Source: Candidatus Pyrohabitans jungbluthii | GTDB taxonomy: Archaea; Hydrothermarchaeota; Hydrothermarchaeia; Hydrothermarchaeales; BMS3B | DNA length: 64,000 bases | Assembly (NCBI GenBank): GCA_002010065.2 | Contig: MTMD02000002.1 | Span: 556,740 to 620,739, forward strand | Direction: 5' to 3' | Part shown: one piece after another, positions 44,164 to 56,286 of the stretch | Position numbering within the stretch: the first letter of the stretch is position 1 | Layout: every line of letters starts with the position of its first letter | Program-made: the position numbers and the translations under genes | Notes under the pieces: model-generated | What the model was told of the DNA's origin: nothing | What the model saw: only the letters and a program-made list of their open reading frames with translations | Database searches by the model: none

Positions 44164-45765
44164 TCAAATCTTTCTCTTTGCTTTAAGTCTCCTCAACTTA
44201 CCTCTAATTACCTCTTTCTCATAACTTGAATATCTTATCTCTCTCTTTGCAAATTCACTATCAGGCTTAAATATTTCTGTTAGCACGCGCCCATCCATGT
44301 ATTTTGGTATTGGAAGCCCAAACATGTGGAGAATGGTTGGGGCAAGGTCCATAATACTTGCTTTCACCTCTCCATGATTTATCCCTTCTCCAGAGCAAAT
44401 TAGAATGCCATATAAGCTGTGATTACCAGAACGACCTGATTTAACAGTAGAAAAAATCCTTCCCTGTATATAAGTAGAGGGTGTATAACCATTTTTAAGT
44501 AGAAAAACTAAATCTGGAGCATCTGATAGATAAGGTCCTGAATACAGCTCCTCTTTCCTGTATACTTTTTCTACTATAGGATTACCGTTTTCTGGATCAC
44601 GCACTTCTTTTAACTCCTTTTTTATCTGTTCTACAACACTATCATATTCTTCAGGGGTAACTATACCATAAGGTTGGCGGCCTTTAAGGTTTATGAATAT
44701 CCCGCCCCCAAAACCAAAAGAATAAGCTTTTGTTCTTTCCCAGTCACAATTTGAAATTCGAATGAATTTACTGGGCAGTCTCCTCTTTACCACATCTTTT
44801 AGTTTCTGAGGCAATCTATTTTTTATATTTTCCAGACCAAGGCGAAGCATTAAATCTCTTATACCCTCTCTACTAATAATCTTGGTTTTTACCTTTTTTG
44901 ACTTTTTCAATTTGAGCATACCGATTTTAATTAAAAAATCGTTTACATTAAATGTTTTGTAATTGCCTTTCTGGCCATGATCTGACATTATTATAGTTAT
45001 AGTATCCTCGCCCGCTGTTCTGACTATGTTCCCTATGTATTTGTCCAAAGTTTGATAATACTCCTTTATAAAACTGCCATACCTCTCATTTTCTTTGTAA
45101 GCAGGGTGATTCCTATCCATATATTTCCAGAAAAAATGTTGGATTCTGTCTGACTCTGTGAATACAGTCATAAAAAAGTCCCAGTCGTATTTTTTCATAA
45201 GATACTTCGTTGTTCTCCATCGTTTTTCAGTTATTTCCAGTACTTCCTTTATAAACATGTCTTTGTTCTCTGCATCGTTATAAACCGCATCACTCAAATT
45301 TATAGAATAGTTGAAGCGCTTTAACAATTCCTTTTTTAGTTCCTTGGGATATGTAAATTCAACATGCTCTCCAGGCGTAAGAAAACCGCTAACAATAAAA
45401 CCATTTACTCTCTCTACGGGGTATGTTTGTGGAACATTGATTACCCCAACTTTCTTACCATGCTCAGATAGTATTCGCCATAACGTTTTCATTTTCCTGT
45501 CAGCTGTAGTGACAACTTCTATTCCGTCAACATTTCTGCTGTCCTGTCGGAACCTGTAAAAGTCGTATATTCCATGTTTTCCGGGATTAACTCCTGTCAT
45601 AAAGGAACTCCAAGCGGGACCCGAATGAGGTGGAATGGTGGAGTGTAATCTGCCATAGGAGCCACTGTCCATAAGTTTTTTAATATTTGGAAGATATCCT
45701 TCCTTAGCCCATTTGAACACAAAATCTGGTGGTGCTCCATCTATTCCAATTACTAGTATTTTCAT
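44164..45765 (-). CDS. Type I phosphodiesterase/nucleotide pyrophosphatase (alkaline phosphatase superfamily)
   Basis: 533 residues. Metal sites include the opening VIGIDGAPPDF, the nucleophile region PPHSGPAWSSFMTGVNPGKHGIYD, TESDRIQHFFW, IIMSDHGQKG and the late SGNHSLYG. No signal peptide, so it probably acts in the cytoplasm. Such proteins recur in archaeal surface-glycan clusters and may hydrolyse or transfer phosphorylated sugar or lipid intermediates. One of three in this locus. Confidence 0.85.
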   Translation of the reverse strand: MKILVIGIDGAPPDFVFKWAKEGYLPNIKKLMDSGSYGRLHSTIPPHSGPAWSSFMTGVNPGKHGIYDFYRFRQDSRNVDGIEVVTTADRKMKTLWRILSEHGKKVGVINVPQTYPVERVNGFIVSGFLTPGEHVEFTYPKELKKELLKRFNYSINLSDAVYNDAENKDMFIKEVLEITEKRWRTTKYLMKKYDWDFFMTVFTESDRIQHFFWKYMDRNHPAYKENERYGSFIKEYYQTLDKYIGNIVRTAGEDTITIIMSDHGQKGNYKTFNVNDFLIKIGMLKLKKSKKVKTKIISREGIRDLMLRLGLENIKNRLPQKLKDVVKRRLPSKFIRISNCDWERTKAYSFGFGGGIFINLKGRQPYGIVTPEEYDSVVEQIKKELKEVRDPENGNPIVEKVYRKEELYSGPYLSDAPDLVFLLKNGYTPSTYIQGRIFSTVKSGRSGNHSLYGILICSGEGINHGEVKASIMDLAPTILHMFGLPIPKYMDGRVLTEIFKPDSEFAKREIRYSSYEKEVIRGKLRRLKAKRKI

Positions 45766-45822
45766 GGCTATCCCTCTTTTCGAATTACCATTGCATAGCT
45801 AATTCTACCTACTTTAAGAAAA

Positions 45823-46479
45823 TTATACCATCTGTGCTTCTACTAAATATCCAAATGCGAAGCGACGTTTAGATTCTTTACTTTTTAAATTCAATATTAA
45901 ATCTAAAGTTATACTAATAGTAGCAATTAATAAATTGATTAATCTAAAAAAAATATTATTTGGAAATATGACATTTATCATCAAAAAAGCAACTGAAAAT
46001 GGGCCCCAACCTACAGGAATCACTTTAACAACGAATCCTTCCTCTTCAAACATTTTTTTTAGTGCCATATCAGTAAATCTGTGGAAGTCCTGTGGGTCTG
46101 CGTGAAAAGGATACAAAAATGGTACATATGCATAAAATTTGCCATCCTTTTTTAAAACTCTCTTAACTTCCTTAATGACTTTTTTAGTGTTATATATATG
46201 CTCTAAAACTCTAAAAGCAACACATACATCAAATGATTCATTTTTAAAAGGCAGGAAACCTTCAGCGGTTCCAATAACATTTGGTCTTTTCTTGTTAACA
46301 ATGTTCAATGATACTATTTCTAAATTAGAAAAATTTTCAAACTTCCTATAATATATATCCCTGCCGGAGCCAATATCAAGTACTCTTCCTTTAATTCTAA
46401 GACGTTTTATGGTAAGGTCTGAAGCTATTCTAGACAAACTCCTATTATTTCTAATTATCTCTATTAGTATAGAGTCCAT
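45823..46479 (-). CDS. Class I SAM-dependent methyltransferase
   Basis: 218 residues from the ATG at 46479, chosen because AGGAG lies 8 nt upstream; a longer frame to 46536 runs into the flippase gene. SAM motif GRVLDIGSGRDIYYRKFE, LEHIYNTKKVIKEVKRVLKK and YPFHADPQDFHRFT are present. The C-terminus is hydrophobic. It probably methylates a glycan or glycolipid. It closely resembles the methyltransferase at 47.9 kb (shared PFHxDPxDxxRF-like block), suggesting duplication. Confidence 0.8.
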   Translation of the reverse strand: MDSILIEIIRNNRSLSRIASDLTIKRLRIKGRVLDIGSGRDIYYRKFENFSNLEIVSLNIVNKKRPNVIGTAEGFLPFKNESFDVCVAFRVLEHIYNTKKVIKEVKRVLKKDGKFYAYVPFLYPFHADPQDFHRFTDMALKKMFEEEGFVVKVIPVGWGPFSVAFLMINVIFPNNIFFRLINLLIATISITLDLILNLKSKESKRRFAFGYLVEAQMV

Positions 46480-47821
46480 GCAATCTTCTCCTAATGTTAT
46501 CGTATATCTCTCTAATAATTTTTTTGTCATATTCATCTATTTTGAAAATCTCTCTCCAAGATATACACATATTTGGCTCGAGTCTTATTAGAAACCTATA
46601 CTGCAAGACTGCAATAAATATAGTGTATAACACCCAACTTAAAGCTGAGCCAATTAAACCAAATAAATACGTTAGCACTGAGAATACTGCCACATAAAAA
46701 GGAAGAGAATAAAACAACACAGAAAATATATATCTCTGACCGCGAAGAGCGTAAAGAGAGGGGGTTACTACAACAAAAAGAGGTGACAACAAAAGGACCA
46801 AAAGAAGTATTCTCACCAAATTAACAGCTTCCATGTATTCTTTGAATGCAAGTTTGAAAAATAGTGGCATTAAGATAAATGAAATAAGGGAAATAATAAA
46901 AGATAGAATGCCAGTATATTTCATTCCCCTCATAGCAACCATGTGTATTCTACTTCTATCTCTAGCCGAGACTTCAGAAAGCACAGGAAAGAGCACTTTA
47001 TTTAGTGGCATCAAAAGCCCTCTTAAAAATGAAATCACTTTCAATGCTACTGAAAAAACTGCAACCATTTCTACTCCAAGGAAATACTGTATAATCCAAA
47101 CAGGCATCTCAGCACGTACTTTTTTCAAAGGCACATTCGCTACTACAAACTTACCATGTGCTTTGTATATCCTCAATATTATCCCTTTCACTTCATGACT
47201 TGTAGGCAAAGATTGGATTATATTCAGGAAGTAGGGCGAGAATATCATCACAGCTATAAGCATAGAAATAGGATATATTGCAATAGCAATGAGCACACCT
47301 CCTCCTAGATATAACACTAAAAAAGCAAGTACGCATTTTGCTACACCATTTAATATCTCCCTACCTTGATGGAGCTTAAACTTTGTGAAACCATAAAATG
47401 TTACTGAGAAGATATTATCTATTGCCTTTATAGCCACCATAAATGAAACAATCCATAGTAAGTTCGTAACTTCCTTGCTGTAATTGTTTTTAATCAAAAA
47501 GCTTATGATAAAGAGCACCAATGATATTGTTACTCCCAATAAAATTTGCAAAATTGCGAATTCTCTTATAATAGATTTAGCAATTTCTGGATTTTCCTTC
47601 CTGTATCTGGCAATTTCCGATGGAATCAACACAAGACTTCCCAAATCAAGAAAAATTGTCGAAATAGTAAAGACAGAAAGAGCAAGGGTTAATAATCCAT
47701 ATTCGAACTTCCCAAGTGCCTTTATGAGGAAGAATGCTGTTAGAAAACCTAGAAAATTATTCAAGAAGTTTCCAATGGTATATACCGCCGTGCCTTCTGC
47801 GATTTTTCTTGTTAAGGACAA
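46451..47821 (-). CDS. Polysaccharide/lipid-linked glycan flippase (MOP superfamily)
   Basis: 456 residues with about 12-14 membrane helices (FLNNFLGFLTAFFLIKALGK, then EYGLLTLALSVFTIS). It has the Wzx/RfbX-type N-terminus. It would move the lipid-linked glycan across the membrane to AglB. It overlaps the methyltransferase start by 29 bp. Confidence 0.87.
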   Translation of the reverse strand: MSLTRKIAEGTAVYTIGNFLNNFLGFLTAFFLIKALGKFEYGLLTLALSVFTISTIFLDLGSLVLIPSEIARYRKENPEIAKSIIREFAILQILLGVTISLVLFIISFLIKNNYSKEVTNLLWIVSFMVAIKAIDNIFSVTFYGFTKFKLHQGREILNGVAKCVLAFLVLYLGGGVLIAIAIYPISMLIAVMIFSPYFLNIIQSLPTSHEVKGIILRIYKAHGKFVVANVPLKKVRAEMPVWIIQYFLGVEMVAVFSVALKVISFLRGLLMPLNKVLFPVLSEVSARDRSRIHMVAMRGMKYTGILSFIISLISFILMPLFFKLAFKEYMEAVNLVRILLLVLLLSPLFVVVTPSLYALRGQRYIFSVLFYSLPFYVAVFSVLTYLFGLIGSALSWVLYTIFIAVLQYRFLIRLEPNMCISWREIFKIDEYDKKIIREIYDNIRRRLHGLYTNRDN

Positions 47822-47849
47822 CTATAACCACCTATATTTCATTTTTAGT

Positions 47850-48536
47850 CTATCTTATTTTCTTTCCCTTATAATAAAATGTTGAAGCTAAATGCCAGAA
47901 TCTTTCGTTTTTTATGAAAAAACGATCCAGAGGTTTCATTAAACTAAAAGGTAATGAGACAATCAATAAGACGATATTATAGACTATTCGATTAGAGAAA
48001 AAAGAAGCAAAAAATCGTGGTATAATCTTTCCTAATGTGACTATGGGCCCAGAAGCCACTCCGAGTTCTATAGTTTTGAATTTCTCATTGAAAAACTCCG
48101 AAACCCCCTGATGAGAGAACCTATATAAATCATATGGATGAGGATGAAATGGTTGTAAGAAGGGGACTTCACAATATAAAATTCCCCCATTTTTCAAAAC
48201 TCGATATATTTCCTCAGATGCCTGCCAAGGTTTTCTAATATGTTCAAGCACTGAAGTAAAAATAATGAAATCAAAAGTTTCATATTTAAAAGGTAAATAA
48301 TGAATATCCGCCACAATATCCGGAGATGCCTCAGGCTCTATGTCTACTCTAACAATGTTATTTCCATATTTCCTTTTTCCTGCTCCAATATCTAAACCAC
48401 AGCCTAGGTTAATTAACTCACCAATTTTCTTTTCTCTTACCCAATTAGTAGATGTTTTGAAAAAAAAGCTATAAAATTTACTCTTAAAAAAACTTTCAGA
48501 AATTTTGTATACAATATAGTGTAAAAACTTCTTCAT
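47850..48536 (-). CDS. Class I SAM-dependent methyltransferase
   Basis: 228 residues. SAM-binding GCGLDIGAGKRKYG, ADIHYLPFKYETFDFIIF, LEHIRKPWQASEEIYRVLKN and FLQPFHPHPYDLYRFS are present; the C-terminal part is hydrophobic. It is a likely paralogue of the methyltransferase two genes away, with the flippase between them. The acceptor is unknown. Confidence 0.8.
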   Translation of the reverse strand: MKKFLHYIVYKISESFFKSKFYSFFFKTSTNWVREKKIGELINLGCGLDIGAGKRKYGNNIVRVDIEPEASPDIVADIHYLPFKYETFDFIIFTSVLEHIRKPWQASEEIYRVLKNGGILYCEVPFLQPFHPHPYDLYRFSHQGVSEFFNEKFKTIELGVASGPIVTLGKIIPRFFASFFSNRIVYNIVLLIVSLPFSLMKPLDRFFIKNERFWHLASTFYYKGKKIR

Positions 48537-48571
48537 TTTATCACCTTTAACTTAAAGATCATATTCATCGG

Positions 48572-49491
48572 TTAGTCTATATATCCAAGAGCTTTAAGCC
48601 TTTCTATTATTTTTTCCTTTTCCTCTTCAGATAGCTCTTCTTCTTTCTCTATTACGCTCTCTTCTTCTTTTTTCCCTATCCATGCCAGTATTAAATCATG
48701 GAAGTCAGTTATATGTGGCATGCCAATATTCAATTTCTTATTAAGCGAGTAAAAGGCATTCTCATTATGCTTATATATGCTATTTTTATCTGGAACTCCA
48801 TGGTCAGACATGAAGAGTATTATATCGAATTTTTCTCTAGCCTTTATTTTAATTTTTCTTGCAAGTTCATCCATTTCTTCATACAATTCCCTTATCTTTT
48901 TTTCATTATACTCTCCAGATCTAGCTTCAGTACCAAAAAGGTGCTGATACACATCTGGCTTCTGAAAATGGGCCATCAACAAATCATATCCTTTATCAAT
49001 TTCAGTCCATAACTCACTTTTTACCCAAACAAATTCCATCTCTGTTAATTTGATTACGTCAGATATAGATCCATAGAGTTGCAGAGGTTTGAAGTATTCG
49101 CCAAACAAAGGACTCGTAGTATAAGACGGAACATTTATGGCCTTAGAATTTCTTATCTTATCAAATAAAGTTTGCATAGTGACTTTCTGTGGTATTCTTT
49201 CAATGCCCAGAAATCTGTATATACCCCACCTCAGTCTCTTAAACCGATTCAAAGGACCAAGTTTTTCAATGAGACTCTCTAACCTTTCAATGTACCTATT
49301 ATTCCATACTTTCATTTTTTGAAGACCATGAGTATCTGAAGTTTCTCCGGTTAAGAAAGAAGCAAATAACTCTGGGGTTATAATATTTTTAATGTTAGTA
49401 TGGTTATCTATCCTGCCGAATTCTTTTTGCATTATATTTTTGCAATTATACTCCTTAATGAGTTCATAATCTAGTCCATCAAAGCTAATTA

Positions 49492-49507
<16 letters not shown>
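48572..49507 (-). CDS. Short alkaline-phosphatase-superfamily phosphodiesterase with LGY tail
   Basis: 311 residues, shorter than the other two. LIISFDGLDYELIKEY, ITPELFASFLTGETSDTHGL, MAHFQKPDVYQHLFG and LFMSDHGVPDKNS mark the metal-binding core. It ends with an acidic helix and IIERLKALGYID, the same tail type as the small protein at 43.9 kb. Its Shine-Dalgarno (GGAGATGATGAGA) lies inside the truncated methyltransferase frame, with a 16-bp overlap. Confidence 0.8.
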
Positions 49508-51692
<2,185 letters not shown>

Positions 51693-51700
<8 letters not shown>

Positions 51701-52799
51701 TTTTAATCCCCAGATATATCCTACTAAGTCTGTCTCCTATTACTCTATCAGAAAGATTTTTCTCTGCGAATTTACGTGCATTTTCTCCTTGTTCTATTAA
51801 TTTTTGTGGTTGTTTTTTATAAAGTGAAAAATAATACAGTATAGATTGAGCTAGTAATTCTGCATTTCCCGGTTCGATTACAGTCCCACACATAGCTTTT
51901 TCTATTATTATCCTTACATCGTTGACATCAGTTGCAATTACTGGCCTACCTACAGCAAGATACGCAGAGAGCTTTTGTGGATATTGTAAATTTGCGACAG
52001 GTTCCCCTATTCTTGTAGAAAGTAGTATATCACAATCTGCAATTTCTATAAAATACCTCAAATCATCAACTTTTCCAAGAAATTTGATATTTTTTTTATC
52101 AGAATATTTATTCTTGGGCACTCCAATAATATTAAACTGAATATCTTTATATTTTTCCAACAATTCTGCAGCTTTTAGAATAATATCGAATCCTTGCCAA
52201 AAAGAATCATTTCCACCATAACCGACAATGAATTTTTCTTTTATTTTTGGTTTTTTATATGGTATAATATCAAGATTTATAGGACCCCACATAACATGAA
52301 CCTTATCATCAACAGCCCCATAATGTGATACTACAAATTCTTTCATTGGATAGGACATTACAATAATCTCGTCTGAGAATTTACATCCTATTTTATCTAG
52401 TAGAGTATAAAATAACCTTCGTATAAAGTTTGTGTTATGTAGCTCAAATTCAGATATTCCATGCATTTCAAAAATTATTTTTGTTTTTTTATTAAAAAGG
52501 AATTTGTAAATTAATGCAGGTAAAACAGCAGTTGTAGTAAAGCAATGTATTGCGATTGGTTGTTTTTTTTGTGAAAATAATGTCTTAATTATAGATAACC
52601 ATAAGAAAAATGTCTTAAATGGCAGATATTTTGGCACATATATGTTTAGATTGACGTTATTTTCGTCGAAATCTCCCATTGACAACACTAAAACCTCAAA
52701 TCTCTCAGATATCCTTTTAATTATTGTTTTTGCCCTATATGGGGTTCCTCTTTTCCAGTTAAGGTCAAATGGACAAATAAATACAATTTTATTATTCAT
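51693..52799 (-). CDS. Glycosyltransferase family 4 protein
   Basis: 368 residues, GT-B fold. The N-terminus ([20 protein letters not shown]) forms the acceptor domain; [20 protein letters not shown] and the late [17 protein letters not shown] with [11 protein letters not shown] form the donor domain. The E-x7-E motif is weak (Arg-Ile-Gly-Glu-Pro region). Donor and acceptor are unknown. It is part of a minus-strand run of overlapping glycan genes. Confidence 0.8.
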
Positions 52800-53833
52800 C
52801 TCCTCACGCTCTCAAAAATCCTAACCAAATTTTCTACAAGATTTTCAACGCTATGATTTTTAACAATAATTTCCCTTAGCCTTTTCCTTAGCTCTTTTTC
52901 CTCATTTTCCATAAAATACTCAATTTTTTCTGCAAGTTCTCTGTAATTTTCTTTTTCAAAGTAGCATTTTTCTTTCATTTCCTCATCAAAAATCTCCAGA
53001 AAAGCTTCATTGCAGACTATAACTGGTAATGAACATGACATCGCCTCAAGTGTAGTTTTATCCAGGCTGCCAGTGGTACTGGCACTGGCATAGATATAAG
53101 CATCTTTATAAATCTTTTCAACCTTGGAAAAGGGTATTGCTCCAAGAAAAACAACTTTTTCTTCAAGTTTATATTTTTTGATTAAGTGTATTAACTCCTG
53201 ATAGTAACCATCATCATAAACAGGACCGAGTATTTTCAATCTAATGTCTTTATGTTTCTTATTTACAAGAATATCAACAGCTCTAATAAGAATGTCATAG
53301 CCTTTAATTTTGTCTATCCTACCTACAGAGAGTATCTCAAAATCTCCTCCTACCTTCCTTTCATCAGGCTTAAATTTCTTTGTATCAATCCCTTGCCCGA
53401 TTATATTTTTTTTTGGTGTATCTATATTAAAACCCCGCTCAGATGAAGTAACTACTCTGTCAACCAGGTTTGCAGCCAGTTTTTTCTTAAAATCCACATG
53501 CCCATGAGCATTAAACATAATCAACGGCTTTCTGAATACCTTTGCATAAGGTGCAGCTGCAATAGGAAGCCAGGGGTACATGTGGGTAAATACCACATCA
53601 ACCTTAGGCGTGAGGCTGAGAAGAAATCTGTTCAACTTAAGGAATTTTATTGGTTGATATTTAGAGTAAGCAGAGTAAAGATTTACATTTTCTCTTAAAT
53701 CCGTTTTACCAACTTTGAACGTTATAACATCCAGACGCTCTACTCGTTTAGAGAGTTCATCCACCCAGCTATGGATGAACCCGAAAACGTCGTGTTCCAT
53801 ATCTACCCGGGGGGTAATCATCAGTACCTTCAT
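52796..53833 (-). CDS. Glycosyltransferase family 4 protein
   Basis: 345 residues. ILSVGRIDKIKGYDILIRAV and the E-x7-E-type SLDKTTLEAMSCSLPVIVC motif mark a retaining GT-B enzyme. It is coupled by 4-bp overlaps to genes on both sides. The substrate is unknown. Confidence 0.85.
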   Translation of the reverse strand: MKVLMITPRVDMEHDVFGFIHSWVDELSKRVERLDVITFKVGKTDLRENVNLYSAYSKYQPIKFLKLNRFLLSLTPKVDVVFTHMYPWLPIAAAPYAKVFRKPLIMFNAHGHVDFKKKLAANLVDRVVTSSERGFNIDTPKKNIIGQGIDTKKFKPDERKVGGDFEILSVGRIDKIKGYDILIRAVDILVNKKHKDIRLKILGPVYDDGYYQELIHLIKKYKLEEKVVFLGAIPFSKVEKIYKDAYIYASASTTGSLDKTTLEAMSCSLPVIVCNEAFLEIFDEEMKEKCYFEKENYRELAEKIEYFMENEEKELRKRLREIIVKNHSVENLVENLVRIFESVRR

Positions 53834-55317
53834 AGATTCTTCCTCTTGATTATTTTCCTTATTCTTTCACGTTCTCTACCATACTTTCTGGTATCCTCAC
53901 GTATGCAGGGTAGTATTTTACCATCCATATCGCCTGAGTAAGGGACGCCGAAGAGGGAGAGTATGGTTGGAGCCAGGTCGAGGATGGATACCTCTTTTAT
54001 TTCTCTAATAATTACATCTGGTCCACATGCAGCAAAAATGCCATAACGCCTGTTTTCGGCGCGCCAACCAGAAGTAGATTCGAAAATACTTTCGTTGCCC
54101 ACACCACCTCTTATATGCGTGCCGGGAGCCTGATCTATTATTATGTCTGGAGCCTCAGATAAGTAACTCCCGGAATAAATTTCTTCCTTAGTGTAAACTT
54201 TTGAAGCCACTCTTTTACCGGTAGTGGGGTTCACCAAGCTCTCTAACTTCCGAATTAATTCGTTCACCAGCTCTCCTTTTTTATCATTTTCCACATTAAG
54301 ATACACCGGCCCTTGTCCGCTGGCAATCGCCACGGTATTATCCCAGTCCACCATCGGAGCTTTGCCTTCCCTCTCTACGGTTCCCGAGTCTGTGGGGAGT
54401 GATGCGACAACCGATTTAGGGATTATTTTTTTTATTATTTGTAACATTCTGAGCGTTTGAGCTAAACGCCACATATTTTGCTTTGTGATTCCCAAACTAT
54501 GAAGCAATTTAGTTGTGTACATTCTTTTTAATTTCAAATATCCTTCTTTTTCCAACCATGAGTTTATATAGAAGACCTGCTCAATCTCATTTGTGCCATG
54601 GTCTGACATGAGAAATATGTTGGTATCGCTGCCAAGAAATTTACCTATGTTTTTATCTATAATTTGCCACCCCTTTTCCACGTATTCATTATTCCAGAAA
54701 TAATGCTGCAGGGTATTTATGTAAAAAACGGTTAAATGTAGAAAATCTGGCTGGTATTCCTCTATAAGCATTTGTGCTGCGTCAAATCTGCTTTGAATTA
54801 GTTGGTATATTTCCTCTACTGCTTTTTCTTCATCTGTTTTTATATGATTTAGCCACCTCGCATTTACTCTGTAATTAAACTCTCTTTTCAATCGTGATTC
54901 TATCTCTTTAGGATAGGTGTAATCCTTTTCTCCTGCATCTGGGCCGCCGGAAACCATAAAGCCCCTTACCTTCTTTGGGGGATATGTGAGGGGCATGTTT
55001 ATAACCCCAACTGTATAACCATTCTCCCCTAAATAATCCCAGATTTCTTTATGTTTATATATCCGCTCCCTGGGGAAGTACACCCTCTTCTTCTTCAAAT
55101 CTATATTTTCCCACCAGAAGATTCCCAGCTTGCCGGGGTTCTTTCCGGTAGAATAACACTTCCAGTTGGGAGATGTCACAGGCGGCAAGCAACTCTCCAT
55201 ATCCGAGTGCACGCCCTCACGAAGAATTCTCTCAATATTGGGAAGCTTCCCCTTTTCTATCAGTGGTTTTAAAAGATTAAAGGATGCTCCATCAAGCCCA
55301 AAGACAATAGCACGCAT
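53830..55317 (-). CDS. Type I phosphodiesterase/nucleotide pyrophosphatase
   Basis: 495 residues. VFGLDGASFNLLKPLIEKGK, LPPVTSPNWKCYSTGKNPGKLGI, FYINTLQHYFWNN and FLMSDHGTNEIEQ mark the alkaline-phosphatase core. The layout follows the 533-residue protein at 44.2 kb closely, so they are paralogues. No LGY tail. It probably acts on a cytoplasmic glycan or lipid phosphate. Confidence 0.85.
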   Translation of the reverse strand: MRAIVFGLDGASFNLLKPLIEKGKLPNIERILREGVHSDMESCLPPVTSPNWKCYSTGKNPGKLGIFWWENIDLKKKRVYFPRERIYKHKEIWDYLGENGYTVGVINMPLTYPPKKVRGFMVSGGPDAGEKDYTYPKEIESRLKREFNYRVNARWLNHIKTDEEKAVEEIYQLIQSRFDAAQMLIEEYQPDFLHLTVFYINTLQHYFWNNEYVEKGWQIIDKNIGKFLGSDTNIFLMSDHGTNEIEQVFYINSWLEKEGYLKLKRMYTTKLLHSLGITKQNMWRLAQTLRMLQIIKKIIPKSVVASLPTDSGTVEREGKAPMVDWDNTVAIASGQGPVYLNVENDKKGELVNELIRKLESLVNPTTGKRVASKVYTKEEIYSGSYLSEAPDIIIDQAPGTHIRGGVGNESIFESTSGWRAENRRYGIFAACGPDVIIREIKEVSILDLAPTILSLFGVPYSGDMDGKILPCIREDTRKYGRERERIRKIIKRKNL

Positions 55318-55329
55318 GCTGCGACTCTC

Positions 55330-56286
55330 CTAAAGTTTACCGAATAGCTTATATCTAAGTATATGGAGATTGGATATCACATATCTGTTAAAAAAATCAT
55401 AACGTCTAAAGCTATACCACGGATAGACTTTTAGAGCGTTATGGGGTAGGTCTAAGAAATATGGCTGGTACTTATTTTTCTCCCAGAGCTCCCCCGCTTC
55501 ACTTACAGTTAGGGTCTTGTACTCATATTTAGATAAGCATTTCATAAAATGTTCTCTTCTTTTAGCCTCCCACTCTCTAATCTTTCCACTCGGTGTGAGA
55601 GGTTTCCATGAATGAGTGGTGAAATATACAATGACCGGTTCTTTAATTTCCTGAGCTTTAGCTGCTAATGTCTTTATGCCTTTTTCAATTAATACATCCT
55701 CATACCTATTTTTTTTATGAATTCCTATCCCAAGTCTTATGTCTGTAACCGGAATAACAAGCACGCTTGCGCTGCCGGGTTTGGTGATATCACTGTAGCT
55801 CGGGTGATATGGAGAATCCGGGATATTATAAAACTTCTTATTCCCGATTGTTATTCCCTTGAGAGGCGAAGCATCAAATTTTATCCCAAGCTCTTCAAGA
55901 ACCCTTATGGTGTTCTCGTTTGTGAAATACCACCCTGCCCTGAAGGATTCAATATTATATCCCCTTTCTTTTAACCTATTGTAGCCAGACCTTATCTCTT
56001 TTTTGCGCCTCTCATAACTTTCTTCTTTTATGTGGACATGGAGGGAGACCTCTTGACCGTAATCGTCAATCATATCATAGAGCTTGGGGTACCTCTCAAT
56101 AATGCTGAGCTCGGGATTCGCTTGCTCCTGCATATGAAGGGTTGCATGAATGCCGTGCTCATGGAAAAACTCAAGCAAAAGAGGTAGCCCCTTCGTAAGA
56201 CCTAGGTTATTCCTGCTCGCTTCCAATTTATTGTATCTGAGCTGATCGAACTCAACATCCACGTCGGTGATTAGCCAGAGGGTCAT
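55330..56286 (-). CDS. NodB-like polysaccharide deacetylase-family protein
   Basis: 318 residues. LITDVDVEFDQL (Asp cluster), VSLHVHIKEESYE (His-x-His), SFRAGWYFTNENTIRVLEELGI and FDASP outline a NodB fold. A histidine lies in FTTHSWKPL. It likely deacetylates an N-acetylated sugar intermediate. It shares the DVD, HxH and FR(A/S)G plan with the protein at 61.0 kb. Confidence 0.72.
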   Translation of the reverse strand: MTLWLITDVDVEFDQLRYNKLEASRNNLGLTKGLPLLLEFFHEHGIHATLHMQEQANPELSIIERYPKLYDMIDDYGQEVSLHVHIKEESYERRKKEIRSGYNRLKERGYNIESFRAGWYFTNENTIRVLEELGIKFDASPLKGITIGNKKFYNIPDSPYHPSYSDITKPGSASVLVIPVTDIRLGIGIHKKNRYEDVLIEKGIKTLAAKAQEIKEPVIVYFTTHSWKPLTPSGKIREWEAKRREHFMKCLSKYEYKTLTVSEAGELWEKNKYQPYFLDLPHNALKVYPWYSFRRYDFFNRYVISNLHILRYKLFGKL